Source of the DNA: Roseobacter sinensis
Lineage (GTDB): Bacteria > Pseudomonadota > Alphaproteobacteria > Rhodobacterales > Rhodobacteraceae
NCBI RefSeq assembly: GCF_025755255.1
Contig: NZ_JALIEB010000003.1
Coordinates: 1-64,000, forward strand
Length of the DNA stretch: 64,000 bases
Direction: 5' to 3'
Positions 9,005-18,402 of the stretch are shown here, piece by piece. The position numbers and the translations under genes are program-made. Each line of letters begins with the position of its first letter. Position 1 is the first letter of the stretch. A model generated the notes under the pieces. That model searched no databases. It worked only from the letters and a program-made list of their open reading frames with translations, and had not been told where the DNA came from.

Positions 9005-9037
9005 TTTTGTGACAGTTTGGTAACGGTTTTATGACAG
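9005..9037 (-). promoter_or_regulatory. Pho box: three 11-base PhoB repeats upstream of pstS
   Basis: On the minus strand three repeats follow one another with exactly 11-base spacing: CTGTCAT (9031-9037), CCGTTAC (9020-9026) and CTGTCAC (9009-9015), each followed by an A-rich tetramer. This is the known PhoB site pattern of CTGTCAT-like direct repeats. It is 86 bases before the pstS ATG, so it should control pstSCAB-phoU-phoB. Confidence 0.85.
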
Positions 9038-9138
9038 CGATTGGCAGATGAGGGAGACCTCTGTAACGCCTTGATTTTAATTCGTTTTTCAGATTGCTCG
9101 CCAAAATTGAGTTCGAGCAACCTGCAAAGGCCGGTCCG

Positions 9139-10200
9139 CTAGCTCTGCGACTCACTGCCGACAGCGGCGATCTGCAAGGGCAGCACAACGGTGAATTGCG
9201 CCCCATGTCCCAGCTCGCTGTCGATCTTCAGGTGACCGCGGTGTCGATTGATGATGTGTTTGACAATCGCCAGGCCAAGCCCAGTGCCGCCCAGAGCCCG
9301 GCTGCGGTGACTGTCGGCCCTGTAAAACCGCTCGGTCAGACGCGGCAGATGGATCGTGTCGATCCCCGCGCCATAGTCGATCACATGCACCCGGACACCC
9401 GGCGCCCGCAAGGCCGGGTCACGCTCCGACCGGTCCAGCCGCACCGTCACGCGCCCGCCTGACGCACCATATTTGATCGCGTTTTCAATGAGGTTCGTGA
9501 AGACCTGCATCAGCTGGTCGGCATCGCCTGTCAGCATCACGTCCCCCGCGCCGAAATCCTCTTCGAAGACCACGCCGGCATCGGCTGCCAGTGGCTTGAG
9601 CGTGCGCAGCACGGAGGCCAGAAGCGCGGTCAGATTGACCTGATCGCGCGGCCGGACGCGCTCGTCACCTTCCACGCGGCTCAGCGACAGAAGGTCGCCC
9701 ACCAGCCGGTTCATGCGCCCTGCTTCGCCCTCCATGATGTCGAGAAAGCGGTCGCGGGCCTCGGCATCGCCCCGCGCAGGACCACGCAGTGTTTCGATAA
9801 AGCCCATCAGCGCCGTCAGCGGGGTGCGCAGCTCGTGGCTGACATTGGCGACAAAGTCCCGCCGCATCTGTCCGGCCTGCTCGACATCGGTCACATCGAG
9901 AAAGCACAAAAGGATGACGCGCTGGTCCGAGATCACGCGGGCGGTGACCCGGAATGTCGTCTCCTGCACGCCGTCATTCGCGAGATAGGGGGCCACGCGC
10001 GGGCGGCTGTCGCGCAAGACCGCCTCGACCGCGTCGATCAGGGCCGGCTGCCGCAGCATGGTGACGAAGTTGCGCCCTTCGATCCCCCGCCCGATCAAAG
10101 CGCGGGCATCCTCGTTGGCCCCGACAATGCGTTCGCTTCCGTCGATCAGCAGCGCAGGCAGCGGCACCGCATCCAGCATATCGGAGAGCGCCTTGCTCAT
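9139..10200 (-). CDS. phoR: Phosphate regulon histidine kinase PhoR, apparently soluble
   Basis: The 353-residue kinase has an N-terminal PAS domain (about residues 5-115), a HisKA domain with phospho-acceptor His in FVANVSHELRTPLTALMGF, and an ATPase domain with NAIKYG, DYGAGI and GGTGLGLAIVKH. It lacks the N-terminal membrane segments usual for PhoR. A longer start is excluded because the TAG of the upstream PLP-lyase gene is in the same frame four codons before the ATG. It precedes the Pho box and pstS in the same direction, so it probably has its own or read-through transcription. Confidence 0.88.
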   Translation of the reverse strand: MSKALSDMLDAVPLPALLIDGSERIVGANEDARALIGRGIEGRNFVTMLRQPALIDAVEAVLRDSRPRVAPYLANDGVQETTFRVTARVISDQRVILLCFLDVTDVEQAGQMRRDFVANVSHELRTPLTALMGFIETLRGPARGDAEARDRFLDIMEGEAGRMNRLVGDLLSLSRVEGDERVRPRDQVNLTALLASVLRTLKPLAADAGVVFEEDFGAGDVMLTGDADQLMQVFTNLIENAIKYGASGGRVTVRLDRSERDPALRAPGVRVHVIDYGAGIDTIHLPRLTERFYRADSHRSRALGGTGLGLAIVKHIINRHRGHLKIDSELGHGAQFTVVLPLQIAAVGSESQS

Positions 10201-10209
10201 CTGCCCGGT

Positions 10210-11397
10210 CTAGGTGCCTGTGGCCGCAGCTACGGCATCGCGGAAGATCCGGCACAGTGCCTCGGGATCCTCCAGCCCGACGGAGACGCGGAAAAACCCC
10301 TCGGACATGCCCAGCGCGGCCCGTCGCTCCGGCGTCAGCGCGCGATGGGAGGAGGAGGCAGGATGCGAGAGCGTGGTGCCAACGTCGCCCAGTGTCGGCG
10401 CGAAGCTCAGCCCATCCGCCGCCTTCGTGAAGGCGTTGGCAGTCGCCCGGTCCCCCGCCAACTCGAAGCTCACCATGTTGCAGAACTGACCATCCAGAAG
10501 ATGCTGCGCGCGGGCGTGATCCGGGTGATCGGCGCGTCCCGGATAGATGACGCGCGTCACGCCGGGCAGCGCCGCCAGTGTGTCGGCCAGCTGCGCGGCG
10601 GAGGATTGCGCGCGATCATAGCGCAGATCGAAGGACAGAAGGCCACGCTCGGCCAGCCAGCAATCAAAGGGGCTTGGGTTCAGCCCGGCCGTCACGGCAA
10701 AGACCCGCAGCCTATCGTTCAGCACCCTATCCCGCGCGGCCACATAGCCCAGCATCACATCGGAATGCCCGGCAAGCAGCTTGGTCAGCGAATGGATCAC
10801 GATATCCGCGCCCCAGTCGAAGGGCCGGATCGCGCGCGGCGTGGTGAAGGTGTTGTCCACCACCAGCAGCACGCCCCGCTCCTTGCAGAGGGCTGCGAGC
10901 CCCTCCAGTTCCGCGACCCGCAGCGTCGGGTTCGAGACCACCTCGATGAAGATCAGCCGCGTCTCGGGCCTGAGCGCTGCGCGCATGGCCGCCACATCGC
11001 CGGGATCGACCAGCGTCGTGGCAATGCCTAGCCGCGGCAGATCCTCTGTCATCATGCGCAGCGACCGGCCGTAAAGCTGGTTGCCGCCGATCACATGATC
11101 GCCCGCCTGCGTCAGGCCCAGCAGCACCGCCGAGACCGCGCCCATACCCGAGGCTGTCACGACGCCCATATGCGGCGCGTTCTCCAGGCGGTCGATGCGC
11201 TTGGCCACCACGTCCGCGTTCGGATGCCCCTCCCGCGCGTAGGTATAGCCGTGCAGATCGCCGTCATATTGCCGGTCCAGCATGTCGGGCGTGTCGGAGG
11301 CGTAGACCACCGAGGGGCTCAGCGGTGTCACCACCGGGCGGCTGGCGCTCTCGGGCAGAGCGTCGGGGCGCATCAGAGAGCCGGCGTCGTTTTTCAT
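10210..11397 (-). CDS. Cys/Met-metabolism PLP-dependent lyase (cystathionine beta/gamma-lyase or methionine gamma-lyase type)
   Basis: This 395-residue protein is a member of the Cys/Met metabolism PLP family. The PLP lysine lies in IHSLTKLLAGHSDVMLG, with VDNTFTTP upstream and the C-terminal SHPASSSHRAL and FRVSVGLEDPE segments. Members eliminate or exchange groups on cystathionine, homocysteine or methionine, and the exact reaction cannot be fixed from sequence alone. ATG 11397 is one base beyond the stop of the carbonic-anhydrase-like gene, so the two are coupled. Confidence 0.85.
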   Translation of the reverse strand: MKNDAGSLMRPDALPESASRPVVTPLSPSVVYASDTPDMLDRQYDGDLHGYTYAREGHPNADVVAKRIDRLENAPHMGVVTASGMGAVSAVLLGLTQAGDHVIGGNQLYGRSLRMMTEDLPRLGIATTLVDPGDVAAMRAALRPETRLIFIEVVSNPTLRVAELEGLAALCKERGVLLVVDNTFTTPRAIRPFDWGADIVIHSLTKLLAGHSDVMLGYVAARDRVLNDRLRVFAVTAGLNPSPFDCWLAERGLLSFDLRYDRAQSSAAQLADTLAALPGVTRVIYPGRADHPDHARAQHLLDGQFCNMVSFELAGDRATANAFTKAADGLSFAPTLGDVGTTLSHPASSSHRALTPERRAALGMSEGFFRVSVGLEDPEALCRIFRDAVAAATGT

Positions 11398-11398
11398 C

Positions 11399-11926
11399 TC
11401 ACCCCTCGATCGGCTGCATGTCGGTCCGGAAGCGGCGCATGTTCTCCTGGTAGTGCAAGGCACTGAGCGTGAGGCCGTGGATCGCCTCGGCATCGAGTTC
11501 GCGCACGACCTTGCCCGGCACACCCATCACCAGGCTGCCATCGGGGATCTCCTTGTTCTCGGTGATCAGGGCCCCGGCTCCGATCAGGCAGTTGGAACCG
11601 ATCTTTGCCCCGTTCAGCACTGTCGCCCCCATCCCGATCAGGGAATTGTCGCCAATGGTGCAGCCGTGCAGCATGACCTTGTGCCCGATTGTGCAATTCT
11701 CTCCGATGCTGAGCGGGTAGCCCGCGTCGATGTGAAAGACGCAGTTCTCCTGCACGTTGGAGCCACGGCCCACCCGGATCTCCTCGTGATCGGCCCGGAT
11801 CGTCGTGCCGAACCAGACCGAGGCGCCCTCCTCCAGCACAACCTGTCCGATCAGATTGGCGTCGGGCGCGACCCAGGTGTTCGAATGAATCTGCGGCTGG
11901 CGGTTTCCCAATGCATAAAGTGTCAT
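11399..11926 (-). CDS. Gamma-carbonic anhydrase family protein (left-handed beta-helix)
   Basis: The 175-residue protein consists of hexapeptide repeats ([28 protein letters not shown]) typical of the gamma-carbonic anhydrase/YrdA/PaaY family. Metal ligands are suggested by the His in CVFHID and the two His of IGHKVMLHG. Many family members have no proven carbonic anhydrase activity, so the function stays open. Its start overlaps the gmk stop by ATGA. Confidence 0.85.
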   Translation of the reverse strand: MTLYALGNRQPQIHSNTWVAPDANLIGQVVLEEGASVWFGTTIRADHEEIRVGRGSNVQENCVFHIDAGYPLSIGENCTIGHKVMLHGCTIGDNSLIGMGATVLNGAKIGSNCLIGAGALITENKEIPDGSLVMGVPGKVVRELDAEAIHGLTLSALHYQENMRRFRTDMQPIEG

Positions 11927-12567
11927 GACACCTCCTCGAATTCCGATTGCAGGCGGCGCACGTGCTCGGTCAGCTGCGGCTGCTGGCTGCGCCGGAGGCG
12001 TGTCGCCGACAGGATCGTTTTCAGTTGCGCTTCGGTCTGGTCCAGATCGTCGTTGACGATCACGAAGTCATAGGCGCCCCAATGGCTGATCTCGTCCCAG
12101 CTTTTGGACATGCGCCGGGCGATTGTCGCGGCGTCATCCTGGCCGCGTTTCTCCAGCCGCTGGCGCAGCTCGCGGATCGAAGGCGGCAGCAGGAAGATGG
12201 ACAGCGTATGCGCGCCGAGGGCCGAATTGGTGATCTGCTGTGCGCCCTGCCAGTCGATGTCGAAGAGCACGTCGCGCCCCTCGTCGATCGCCGCCTGAAC
12301 GGGCGCCTTGGGCGAGCCGTAGAAATTGCCGAAGACATGGGCATGCTCCAGCATGCCGCCTGCCGCCACCTGCGCCTTGAAGCTGGCCTCATTGACGAAA
12401 TGGTACTCACGCCCATCGACCTCGCCCGGGCGCGGCGCCCGCGTTGTCGCCGAGATGGAAAACTCGATCTCCGGATCCCAGGCGCGCAGCCGCCGGGCGA
12501 GCGTGGACTTGCCCGCGCCCGAGGGCGAGCTGAGGATGATCAGAAGACCACGGCGCGTCGGTGTCAT
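11923..12567 (-). CDS. gmk: Guanylate kinase Gmk
   Basis: The 214-residue enzyme phosphorylates GMP to GDP. Walker A is [15 protein letters not shown], followed by the GMP-binding segments [19 protein letters not shown] and FGNFYGSPK and the lid region [24 protein letters not shown]. It starts three bases after yicC ends, an arrangement (yicC-gmk) common in proteobacteria. Confidence 0.96.
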   Translation of the reverse strand: MTPTRRGLLIILSSPSGAGKSTLARRLRAWDPEIEFSISATTRAPRPGEVDGREYHFVNEASFKAQVAAGGMLEHAHVFGNFYGSPKAPVQAAIDEGRDVLFDIDWQGAQQITNSALGAHTLSIFLLPPSIRELRQRLEKRGQDDAATIARRMSKSWDEISHWGAYDFVIVNDDLDQTEAQLKTILSATRLRRSQQPQLTEHVRRLQSEFEEVS

Positions 12568-12570
12568 GAC

Positions 12571-13461
12571 TCACTCCACATTCTGAACCTGCTCGCGCAT
12601 CTGGTCGATCACCGTCTTGAGGGCCAGCCCGCAGCGCGTCAGCTCGGTGTTCTGCGCCTTGGCGCAGAGCGTGTTGGCCTCGCGGTTGAACTCCTGCATC
12701 AGGAAATCGAGCTTGCGCCCCACCGGACCGCCCTCGGCGATCAGATCGCGTGCGGCCTCCACATGGGCGGCGAGGCGGTCGATTTCTTCCGTGACATCGG
12801 ACTTCACGGCGATCAGCGCGAGCTCTTGCGCGACGCGGTCGGGATCTGCGGCGTCGGTGTTCTCCATCACCTTGGCGAGGTTGCGCTTGAGCGTCTCTGC
12901 CAGGGTTGCGCCGCGGGCATCGGCGAGCCTTGCCGCCTCGGCGGTCAGCGCCGCGATCTCGTCGAGCTGCGCCAGAAGCAGCTTGCGCAGCGCGGCGCCT
13001 TCGCCCACGCGCATCTCGTTGAAATCCGCCAGCAGCGCTTCGGCTTCGGTCATGAGCGCTGCGGCCAGCGGGCCGGCGTCATCCTCGGTGGCGGCTTGCT
13101 CCAGCACCCCGCGCAGCGTCACGATGTCGGCGGCACTTGCGGGCGCGAGGCGCACGCCGGCGGCATCGGCCCGCCCTTCGATCACGGCCATCGCCTCGAG
13201 AACCGATGCAAGCTGTGCCTCGTTGACCCGCATGGCGCCCGACTGCTCGTCACGGGCCAGGCGCAGCGACAGCGTCAGGTTTCCGCGCTTGACCTCGGCG
13301 CTCAGCAGCTTGCGCAGCCCGGCTTCCAGCCCGTCGATCCAGTCGGGCAAGCGCAGGCGCAGATCGAGCCCCTTGCCGTTCACTGCGCGCAACTCCCAGT
13401 CCCAGGCATGGGGGGGGAGGCTGCCGCTGGCAGAGGCAAAACCGGTCATGGAGCGGATCAT
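12571..13461 (-). CDS. yicC: YicC family endoribonuclease-like protein
   Basis: This 296-residue protein starts MIRSMTGFASASG, the hallmark of the YicC family, and ends with DFLMQEFNREANTLCAKAQ and the final IDQMREQVQNVE. The family includes stress-related endoribonucleases in Escherichia coli and Bacillus; activity here is by homology. The upstream in-frame codons to 13575 are unlikely to be used because family members begin at MIRSMTGF. It is the first gene of yicC-gmk-carbonic anhydrase-like-PLP lyase. Confidence 0.92.
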   Translation of the reverse strand: MIRSMTGFASASGSLPPHAWDWELRAVNGKGLDLRLRLPDWIDGLEAGLRKLLSAEVKRGNLTLSLRLARDEQSGAMRVNEAQLASVLEAMAVIEGRADAAGVRLAPASAADIVTLRGVLEQAATEDDAGPLAAALMTEAEALLADFNEMRVGEGAALRKLLLAQLDEIAALTAEAARLADARGATLAETLKRNLAKVMENTDAADPDRVAQELALIAVKSDVTEEIDRLAAHVEAARDLIAEGGPVGRKLDFLMQEFNREANTLCAKAQNTELTRCGLALKTVIDQMREQVQNVE

Positions 13462-13719
13462 GGTGAGGGCCCTTTCGGCGGTCCGATGTGCCAGCCTTAT
13501 GGCGATTTGGAGCGGCGGGGCAACCCCTGAGCGCACTCTCGCCGGTCTCCGCCCACTGCTGCAAGGGTTAACCAATTATAAAGATATCGGGGCATTTGTA
13601 GAAAATTGATGATATTAATTTTCCGGTAACCAGTTCGGCGCCGTGGTACAGTGTAAAGGCGGTGCTGCGATGTTGATAAGTGAAGAACGCGAGCACCGCA
13701 TTTTGAAAAGGGGTGGGCG

Positions 13720-14430
13720 ATGGACAACGGCGGCCAAAACACGCACAATGTATTTCGTATGACGCAGCATGTTTCAAAGACCGGTTTTGCACCGCTGGCG
13801 CAACTCGAGGCTTATTGGGAAGCCTTGCGCGGCAACCGGTTGATGCCGAACCGCTCCGAGATCGATCCGCGCGGGATCGAACAGGCGCTGGAGTATTCCT
13901 TCATCGTCGAGAGAATCGCGCCTGGTATCGCGCGGTTGCGGATCGCAGGCAGCCACCTGAGCGACCTGATGGGCATGGAGGTGCGCGGCATGCCGCTGAC
14001 CTCCTTCATTGCACCCTCTTCGCGCCGCCAGCTCAGTGACATTCTTGAGGAAGTCTTCGAGACACCGGCAATTTGCTCGATCGAGCTGCACTCCGAACAG
14101 AGCGGCAACCTGCCGCCGCTGGATGCGCGCATGCTTCTGATGCCGCTGAAGAGCGATCTGGGAGATGTGAGCCGTATTCTCGGGGCGTTGGTCTCGGTCG
14201 GCGACATGGGCCGCAGCCCGCGGCGCTTCGAGATCACGCGTTCCGCCCTGCGTCCGATTGTTGCGGATGCAGCGCTGCCCCCGGTCAAGCGCCGGGAGAC
14301 ACCACCGCCTGCGCCGCAGGCACCGGCGAAGCAGTCCGAACCGGCGTTCCGTGAGACGCAGGCGCCGTTCCGCACGGTGACCCCGCGCCGCGATGCACCC
14401 TATTTGCGTCTGGTGAAATCCGACGACTGA
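13720..14430 (+). CDS. PAS domain protein (PAS_5 type)
   Basis: The 236-residue protein has a single PAS-like domain at about residues 25-165 (LEAYWEALRGNRLMPNRSEIDPRGIE, then GSHLSDLMGMEVRGMPL), matching the PAS_5 family frequent in Rhodobacterales. The C-terminal 70 residues are rich in Pro, Ala and Arg and probably disordered. There is no output domain, so it may be a sensor adaptor; its role is unknown. The start has an AAGGGG ribosome site. At 13615-13630 lies TTAA-N7-GTAAC, one base off a CtrA site, which could place it in the CtrA regulon. A strong hairpin follows the gene. Confidence 0.8.
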   Translation: MDNGGQNTHNVFRMTQHVSKTGFAPLAQLEAYWEALRGNRLMPNRSEIDPRGIEQALEYSFIVERIAPGIARLRIAGSHLSDLMGMEVRGMPLTSFIAPSSRRQLSDILEEVFETPAICSIELHSEQSGNLPPLDARMLLMPLKSDLGDVSRILGALVSVGDMGRSPRRFEITRSALRPIVADAALPPVKRRETPPPAPQAPAKQSEPAFRETQAPFRTVTPRRDAPYLRLVKSDD

Positions 14431-14463
14431 TTTCTTTTCAGTACGAAGACCTTTCATCTCGGG

Positions 14464-14498
14464 ACCACCCGCACAGAACGTGCGGGTGGTTTCAGTTT
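14464..14498 (+). terminator. Hairpin terminator after the PAS gene
   Basis: ACCACCCGCA (14464-14473) pairs perfectly with TGCGGGTGGT (14481-14490) around a seven-base loop, and a T-rich stretch TTCAGTTT follows. It lies 33 bases past the PAS gene stop and may also stop transcription from the convergent DAHP synthase gene. Confidence 0.75.
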
Positions 14499-14560
14499 GA
14501 GCGGTCTCTGATCAGCGCGGCCCGTTGCCTCGGGCGGGACTGCACGGAAGCGCGCAGCGT

Positions 14561-15931
14561 TTAGCCGGCGGCCTGGCTGCGATGCGCGTCGCGGCGGTTC
14601 GACAATTCATCCGCGACCAGGAAGGCGAGTTCAAGCGACTGGCTGGCGTTCAGGCGCGGGTCGCAGGCGGTATGGTAGCGATCTGACAGGTCTTCGTCGC
14701 TGACGGCGCGGACACCTCCGGTGCACTCGGTCACGTCTTGCCCGGTCATCTCGAAATGCACACCCCCCGGCACGGTGCCCTCGGCGGCATGCACGGCGAA
14801 GAATTCGCGCACCTCGCGCAGCACCGCATCGAAGGGCCGCGTCTTGTAGCCGCTGGACGACTTGATGGTGTTGCCGTGCATCGCATCGCAGACCCAGGTG
14901 ACATTGGCGCCTTCCTCGCGGACGGTCTTGATCAGCCGCGGCAGATGCTCCCCCACGGCTCCGGCGCCGAAGCGGGCAATCAGCGTCAGCCGGCCTTCCT
15001 CGTTCTCCGGGTTCAGCTTGGCCATCAGCTCTTTCAGGTCGTCCGAGGTCATTGTCGGGCCGGCTTTCAGGCCGATCGGGTTCTGCACGCCGCGGGCGAA
15101 CTCCACATGCGCGCCATCGGGCTGCCGCGTCCGGTCGCCGATCCAGATCATGTGGCCGGAGCCTGCGAGCCATTTGCCGGTGGTGCTGTCGACGCGGGTC
15201 AGCGCCTCTTCATACTCCAGCAGCAGGGATTCATGGCTGGTGTAGAACTCCACCGATTTCAGCGTGTGCGCTGTGTCACCGTTCACACCGGCAGCCGTCA
15301 TGAAGTCCAGCGTGTCGGAAATGCGGTTGGCGATCTCGCGGTACCGCTCGACCTTCTCGCTCTCGGTGAAGCCCAATGTCCAGGCGTGCACCTGATGCAC
15401 ATCGGCATAGCCGCCCGTCGAAAACGCGCGGATCAGGTTCAGCGTGGCTGCGGCCTGCGTGTAGGCGCGCAGCATCTTCTCCGGATCGGGGATCCGGGCC
15501 TCGGCGGTGAAGTCGAGCTCGTTGATGATGTCGCCGCGATAGCTCGGCAACTCCACACCGTTCACGGTTTCGGTCGGGGCCGAGCGCGGCTTGGCGAATT
15601 GCCCCGCCATGCGGCCGACCTTGATCACCGGCACCTTGGCGCCATGGGTCAGCACGATCGCCATCTGCAGCATCACCTTGAAGGTGTCGCGGATCGCATC
15701 TGAGCTGAACTGGTCGAAGCTCTCTGCACAATCGCCGCCCTGCAACAGGAACGCCTCGCCGCGCCCTGCGGCAGCCAGATGCTTCTTCAGGCGCCGCGCC
15801 TCGCCGGCGAAAACCAGAAGCGGAAACCGCGCAAGCTGGGCCTCGACAGCTTCCAATGCAGCCTGATCCGGATACTCCGGCATCTGGATCCGCGGTTTGG
15901 CGCGCCAGCTCGATTTGGTCCATTCACTCAT
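14561..15931 (-). CDS. Class II 3-deoxy-7-phosphoheptulonate (DAHP) synthase
   Basis: This 456-residue enzyme joins phosphoenolpyruvate and erythrose 4-phosphate in the first step of the shikimate pathway. It is the class II (plant/mycobacterial) type, recognised by [40 protein letters not shown] and the metal-binding CDAMHGNT and [18 protein letters not shown]. It is monocistronic and divergent from the GlxA-type regulator; the 191-base gap contains an inverted repeat at 15965-15986. Confidence 0.95.
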   Translation of the reverse strand: MSEWTKSSWRAKPRIQMPEYPDQAALEAVEAQLARFPLLVFAGEARRLKKHLAAAGRGEAFLLQGGDCAESFDQFSSDAIRDTFKVMLQMAIVLTHGAKVPVIKVGRMAGQFAKPRSAPTETVNGVELPSYRGDIINELDFTAEARIPDPEKMLRAYTQAAATLNLIRAFSTGGYADVHQVHAWTLGFTESEKVERYREIANRISDTLDFMTAAGVNGDTAHTLKSVEFYTSHESLLLEYEEALTRVDSTTGKWLAGSGHMIWIGDRTRQPDGAHVEFARGVQNPIGLKAGPTMTSDDLKELMAKLNPENEEGRLTLIARFGAGAVGEHLPRLIKTVREEGANVTWVCDAMHGNTIKSSSGYKTRPFDAVLREVREFFAVHAAEGTVPGGVHFEMTGQDVTECTGGVRAVSDEDLSDRYHTACDPRLNASQSLELAFLVADELSNRRDAHRSQAAG

Positions 15932-15964
15932 CGTTTCAACTCCGGGTTGGGCTCGCCCCTCTGC

Positions 15965-15986
15965 GAGCGCTCACATCACAGCGCTC
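15965..15986. promoter_or_regulatory. Inverted repeat in the DAHP synthase / GlxA-regulator divergent promoter
   Basis: GAGCGCT (15965-15971) and AGCGCTC (15980-15986) form a perfect inverted repeat with an eight-base spacer, about 35-55 bases upstream of the DAHP synthase start. It may be an operator or a leader hairpin; no known motif is matched. Confidence 0.35.
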
Positions 15987-16122
15987 TCTATACAAAAGGC
16001 TTATCGCGGTGACCATATCACAAATTCGACCTCTTGACGTCGCGGATCGCTCATGACCATCTGAGATGGAGACAGGCGCCGATAGCCCTGCCCCCGGGAA
16101 GAGATAAGATCAAGAGACGGCC

Positions 16123-17127
16123 ATGTCCCAACAGCACTCCGCCACACGGACCGACCCGCCTGCCGAGAAGCCCCGGCGCTTTGTCTTCGTCCTGCTTGAG
16201 AATTTCACCTTGCTCTGTTTTGCCGCGGCGGTGGAAAGCCTGCGGATCGCCAACCGCATGGCGGGGCGCAAGCTCTATGACTGGCACATCGTCGGCGAAG
16301 GCGGCGAGATGATCTATTGCTCCGCCGGCAGCGGTTTCAAGCTCGACGGCGATCTCGAGGAGCTGACCCGCGATGATACGGTCATGGTCTGCGGCGGCAT
16401 CGACGTACAGGCCGCCACCACCAAGCGGGTGCTCGGATGGCTGCGGCGCGAGGCGCGCAAGGGGGTGCTGATGGGCGGGCTTTGCACCGCCGCGCATACA
16501 CTTGCGAAAGCGGGGCTGCTCGACGGCAAGCGCGCCACGATCCATTGGGAAAACCAGGACAGTTTCTCGGAAGAGTTTCCCGAGGTCGATCTGACCAAAT
16601 CGGTCTTTGTGGTCGACGGCAACCGCATCACCACGGCGGGCGGGACCTCGTCCATCGACCTGATGCTCAAGCTCGTTGCCGATCATCAAGGCGAGGAGCT
16701 GGCCAATATGGTGGCCGATCAGCTGATCTATGCTTCGATCCGGACCGATCAGGACACGCAGCGCCTGTCGGTGCCGACGCGCATCGGGGTGCGGCACCCC
16801 AAGCTGAGCAAGGTCATCCAGATGATGGAGAGCAATATCGAAGAGCCGATCAGCCCCTCGATCCTCGCCAAGGACGTGGGCATGAGCACACGTCAACTGG
16901 AGCGACTCTTCCGCCGCTATCTCAACCGCTCGCCCAAGCGCTATTACATGGAGCTGCGGCTGCAAAAGGCGCGCAACCTGCTGATGCAGACCGACATGAG
17001 CGTGATCAACGTCGCCCTCGCCTGCGGCTTTGCCTCACCGTCGCATTTCTCCAAATGCTACCGCGCGCATTACGACACCACGCCGTATCGCGAACGCGGC
17101 AGTCACGCGACGCGGCTGTCGATCTGA
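16123..17127 (+). CDS. GlxA family transcriptional regulator (DJ-1/PfpI-like domain plus AraC HTH)
   Basis: The 334-residue protein has an N-terminal DJ-1/PfpI amidase-like domain (about residues 20-200; the elbow motif GGLCTAAHTLAKAG keeps the Cys) and a C-terminal AraC DNA-binding domain (about 230-330; MSTRQLERLFRRYLNRSPKRYY and ALACGFASPSHFSKCYR). Relatives such as CdhR, GbdR and ArgR activate catabolism of carnitine, glycine betaine or arginine. The inducer here is unknown. It ends directly against the convergent sugar dehydrogenase gene with no base between the stops. Confidence 0.9.
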   Translation: MSQQHSATRTDPPAEKPRRFVFVLLENFTLLCFAAAVESLRIANRMAGRKLYDWHIVGEGGEMIYCSAGSGFKLDGDLEELTRDDTVMVCGGIDVQAATTKRVLGWLRREARKGVLMGGLCTAAHTLAKAGLLDGKRATIHWENQDSFSEEFPEVDLTKSVFVVDGNRITTAGGTSSIDLMLKLVADHQGEELANMVADQLIYASIRTDQDTQRLSVPTRIGVRHPKLSKVIQMMESNIEEPISPSILAKDVGMSTRQLERLFRRYLNRSPKRYYMELRLQKARNLLMQTDMSVINVALACGFASPSHFSKCYRAHYDTTPYRERGSHATRLSI

Positions 17128-18237
17128 TCAGGCGCCCGGGCGCGCCATGCGGTAGATCGCGCCGTCGCCCACAGAGACGAACAGGATGCTGCCATCGGGC
17201 GCCTCGATGATGTCGCGCACGCGGCTGGTCTCGCCCGTCTCGATCTGTTCGGCTTCGCGGGCACCGTCGCCCGACACTTCCAGCCGCGCGATATAGTCGA
17301 ACTTGAGCGAGCCCACGAAGACATCACCTTGCCAATCCGGGAACATCTCGCCCTGATAGACCAGCAGGCCCGAGGGCGCCATCGACGGGTCCCAGTAGTA
17401 TGCCGGTTGCTCCATGCCGGCTTTCGACGTGCCCTCACCGATCGCCCCGCCCGAGTAATGCCGACCGTAGGAGATAACCGGCCAGCCGAAGTTGGCGCCT
17501 TTCTTGACGCGGTTGAGCTCATCGCCGCCGCGCGCGCCATGCTCGGAGGTCCAGAGCTGACCGGACGCATCGAACCCTGCGCCCTGCGGATTGCGGTGCC
17601 CGAAGGACCAGATTTCCGGCAGAACCCCCTGCTGCCCCACAAAGGGATTGTCCGCTGGCACCGATCCGTCGCGGTTGATCCGCACGATGGTGCCGTTGTG
17701 GTTGCTCCGATCCTGTGCCGACGGGCGGTCGCCCCGATCGCCGATCGTGACGAAGAGGGTGCCGTCGGAGGCCTCGACCACACGGCTGCCGAAGTGCCGC
17801 CCGCCCGAGCTGCCGGGCGCAGATTCAAAGAGGATACGCAGATCATCAAGGCGCGCGCCATCCGCCGAGAGACGCGCCGCGGCCAGTGCCGTCCCCGCGC
17901 CGCCTGTCTGCGGTTTGGAATAGGTCAGGAAGATCTCGCGGGTCTGCGCAAAATCGCGCGCTGCCGTGACGTCGAGCAAGCCCCCCTGCCCGCCTGCCTG
18001 CACCTCTGGAACGCCCTCAACGCGCGTCGCCGCCCCGTCCTTGATGTGCAGCAGCGCGCCGTCCCGCTCGGTCACCAGCAAGGCGCCATCCGGCAACACC
18101 TCAACGGCCCAGGGCGTGTCGAGCCCCTGCACGACGGGGGTGATCGCCACGCCGCTCTGGGCCAGCGCGGCACCAGGCAACGCGGCAGCGAGAGAGACGT
18201 GAAAAAAGATGGCTTTGAGGGTGCGGAAACGGATCAT
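17128..18237 (-). CDS. PQQ-dependent sugar dehydrogenase family protein, secreted
   Basis: The 369-residue protein has a signal peptide (FFHVSLAAALPGAALA, then QSGVAITP) and a six-blade propeller of the glucose/sorbosone dehydrogenase family. Diagnostic segments are GLDTPWAVEVLPDG, SGGRHFGSRV, SFGHRNPQG, WTSEHGARGGDELN and NFGWPVISYG. It should oxidise aldose sugars in the periplasm with PQQ, but many homologues have undefined substrates. The open frame extends to 19008 through the next operon's first gene; the real start is ATG 18237 with a GAAGGA ribosome site. Confidence 0.9.
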   Translation of the reverse strand: MIRFRTLKAIFFHVSLAAALPGAALAQSGVAITPVVQGLDTPWAVEVLPDGALLVTERDGALLHIKDGAATRVEGVPEVQAGGQGGLLDVTAARDFAQTREIFLTYSKPQTGGAGTALAAARLSADGARLDDLRILFESAPGSSGGRHFGSRVVEASDGTLFVTIGDRGDRPSAQDRSNHNGTIVRINRDGSVPADNPFVGQQGVLPEIWSFGHRNPQGAGFDASGQLWTSEHGARGGDELNRVKKGANFGWPVISYGRHYSGGAIGEGTSKAGMEQPAYYWDPSMAPSGLLVYQGEMFPDWQGDVFVGSLKFDYIARLEVSGDGAREAEQIETGETSRVRDIIEAPDGSILFVSVGDGAIYRMARPGA

Positions 18238-18402
18238 GACACGGTCCTTCTCAACAGTCGGCGATACCGGGTCAGCTAGCGTCGTGCGGCCCCGTCTCAA
18301 GCCCCCTGACCGGAATGTGAGTCTGTGCGAAAGCGCTTTTCTTTTCAGCAGACCGGGCATAACCTGTCGCCCGAACGTGATGTTCCAATATGGGAGAAAC
18401 CA

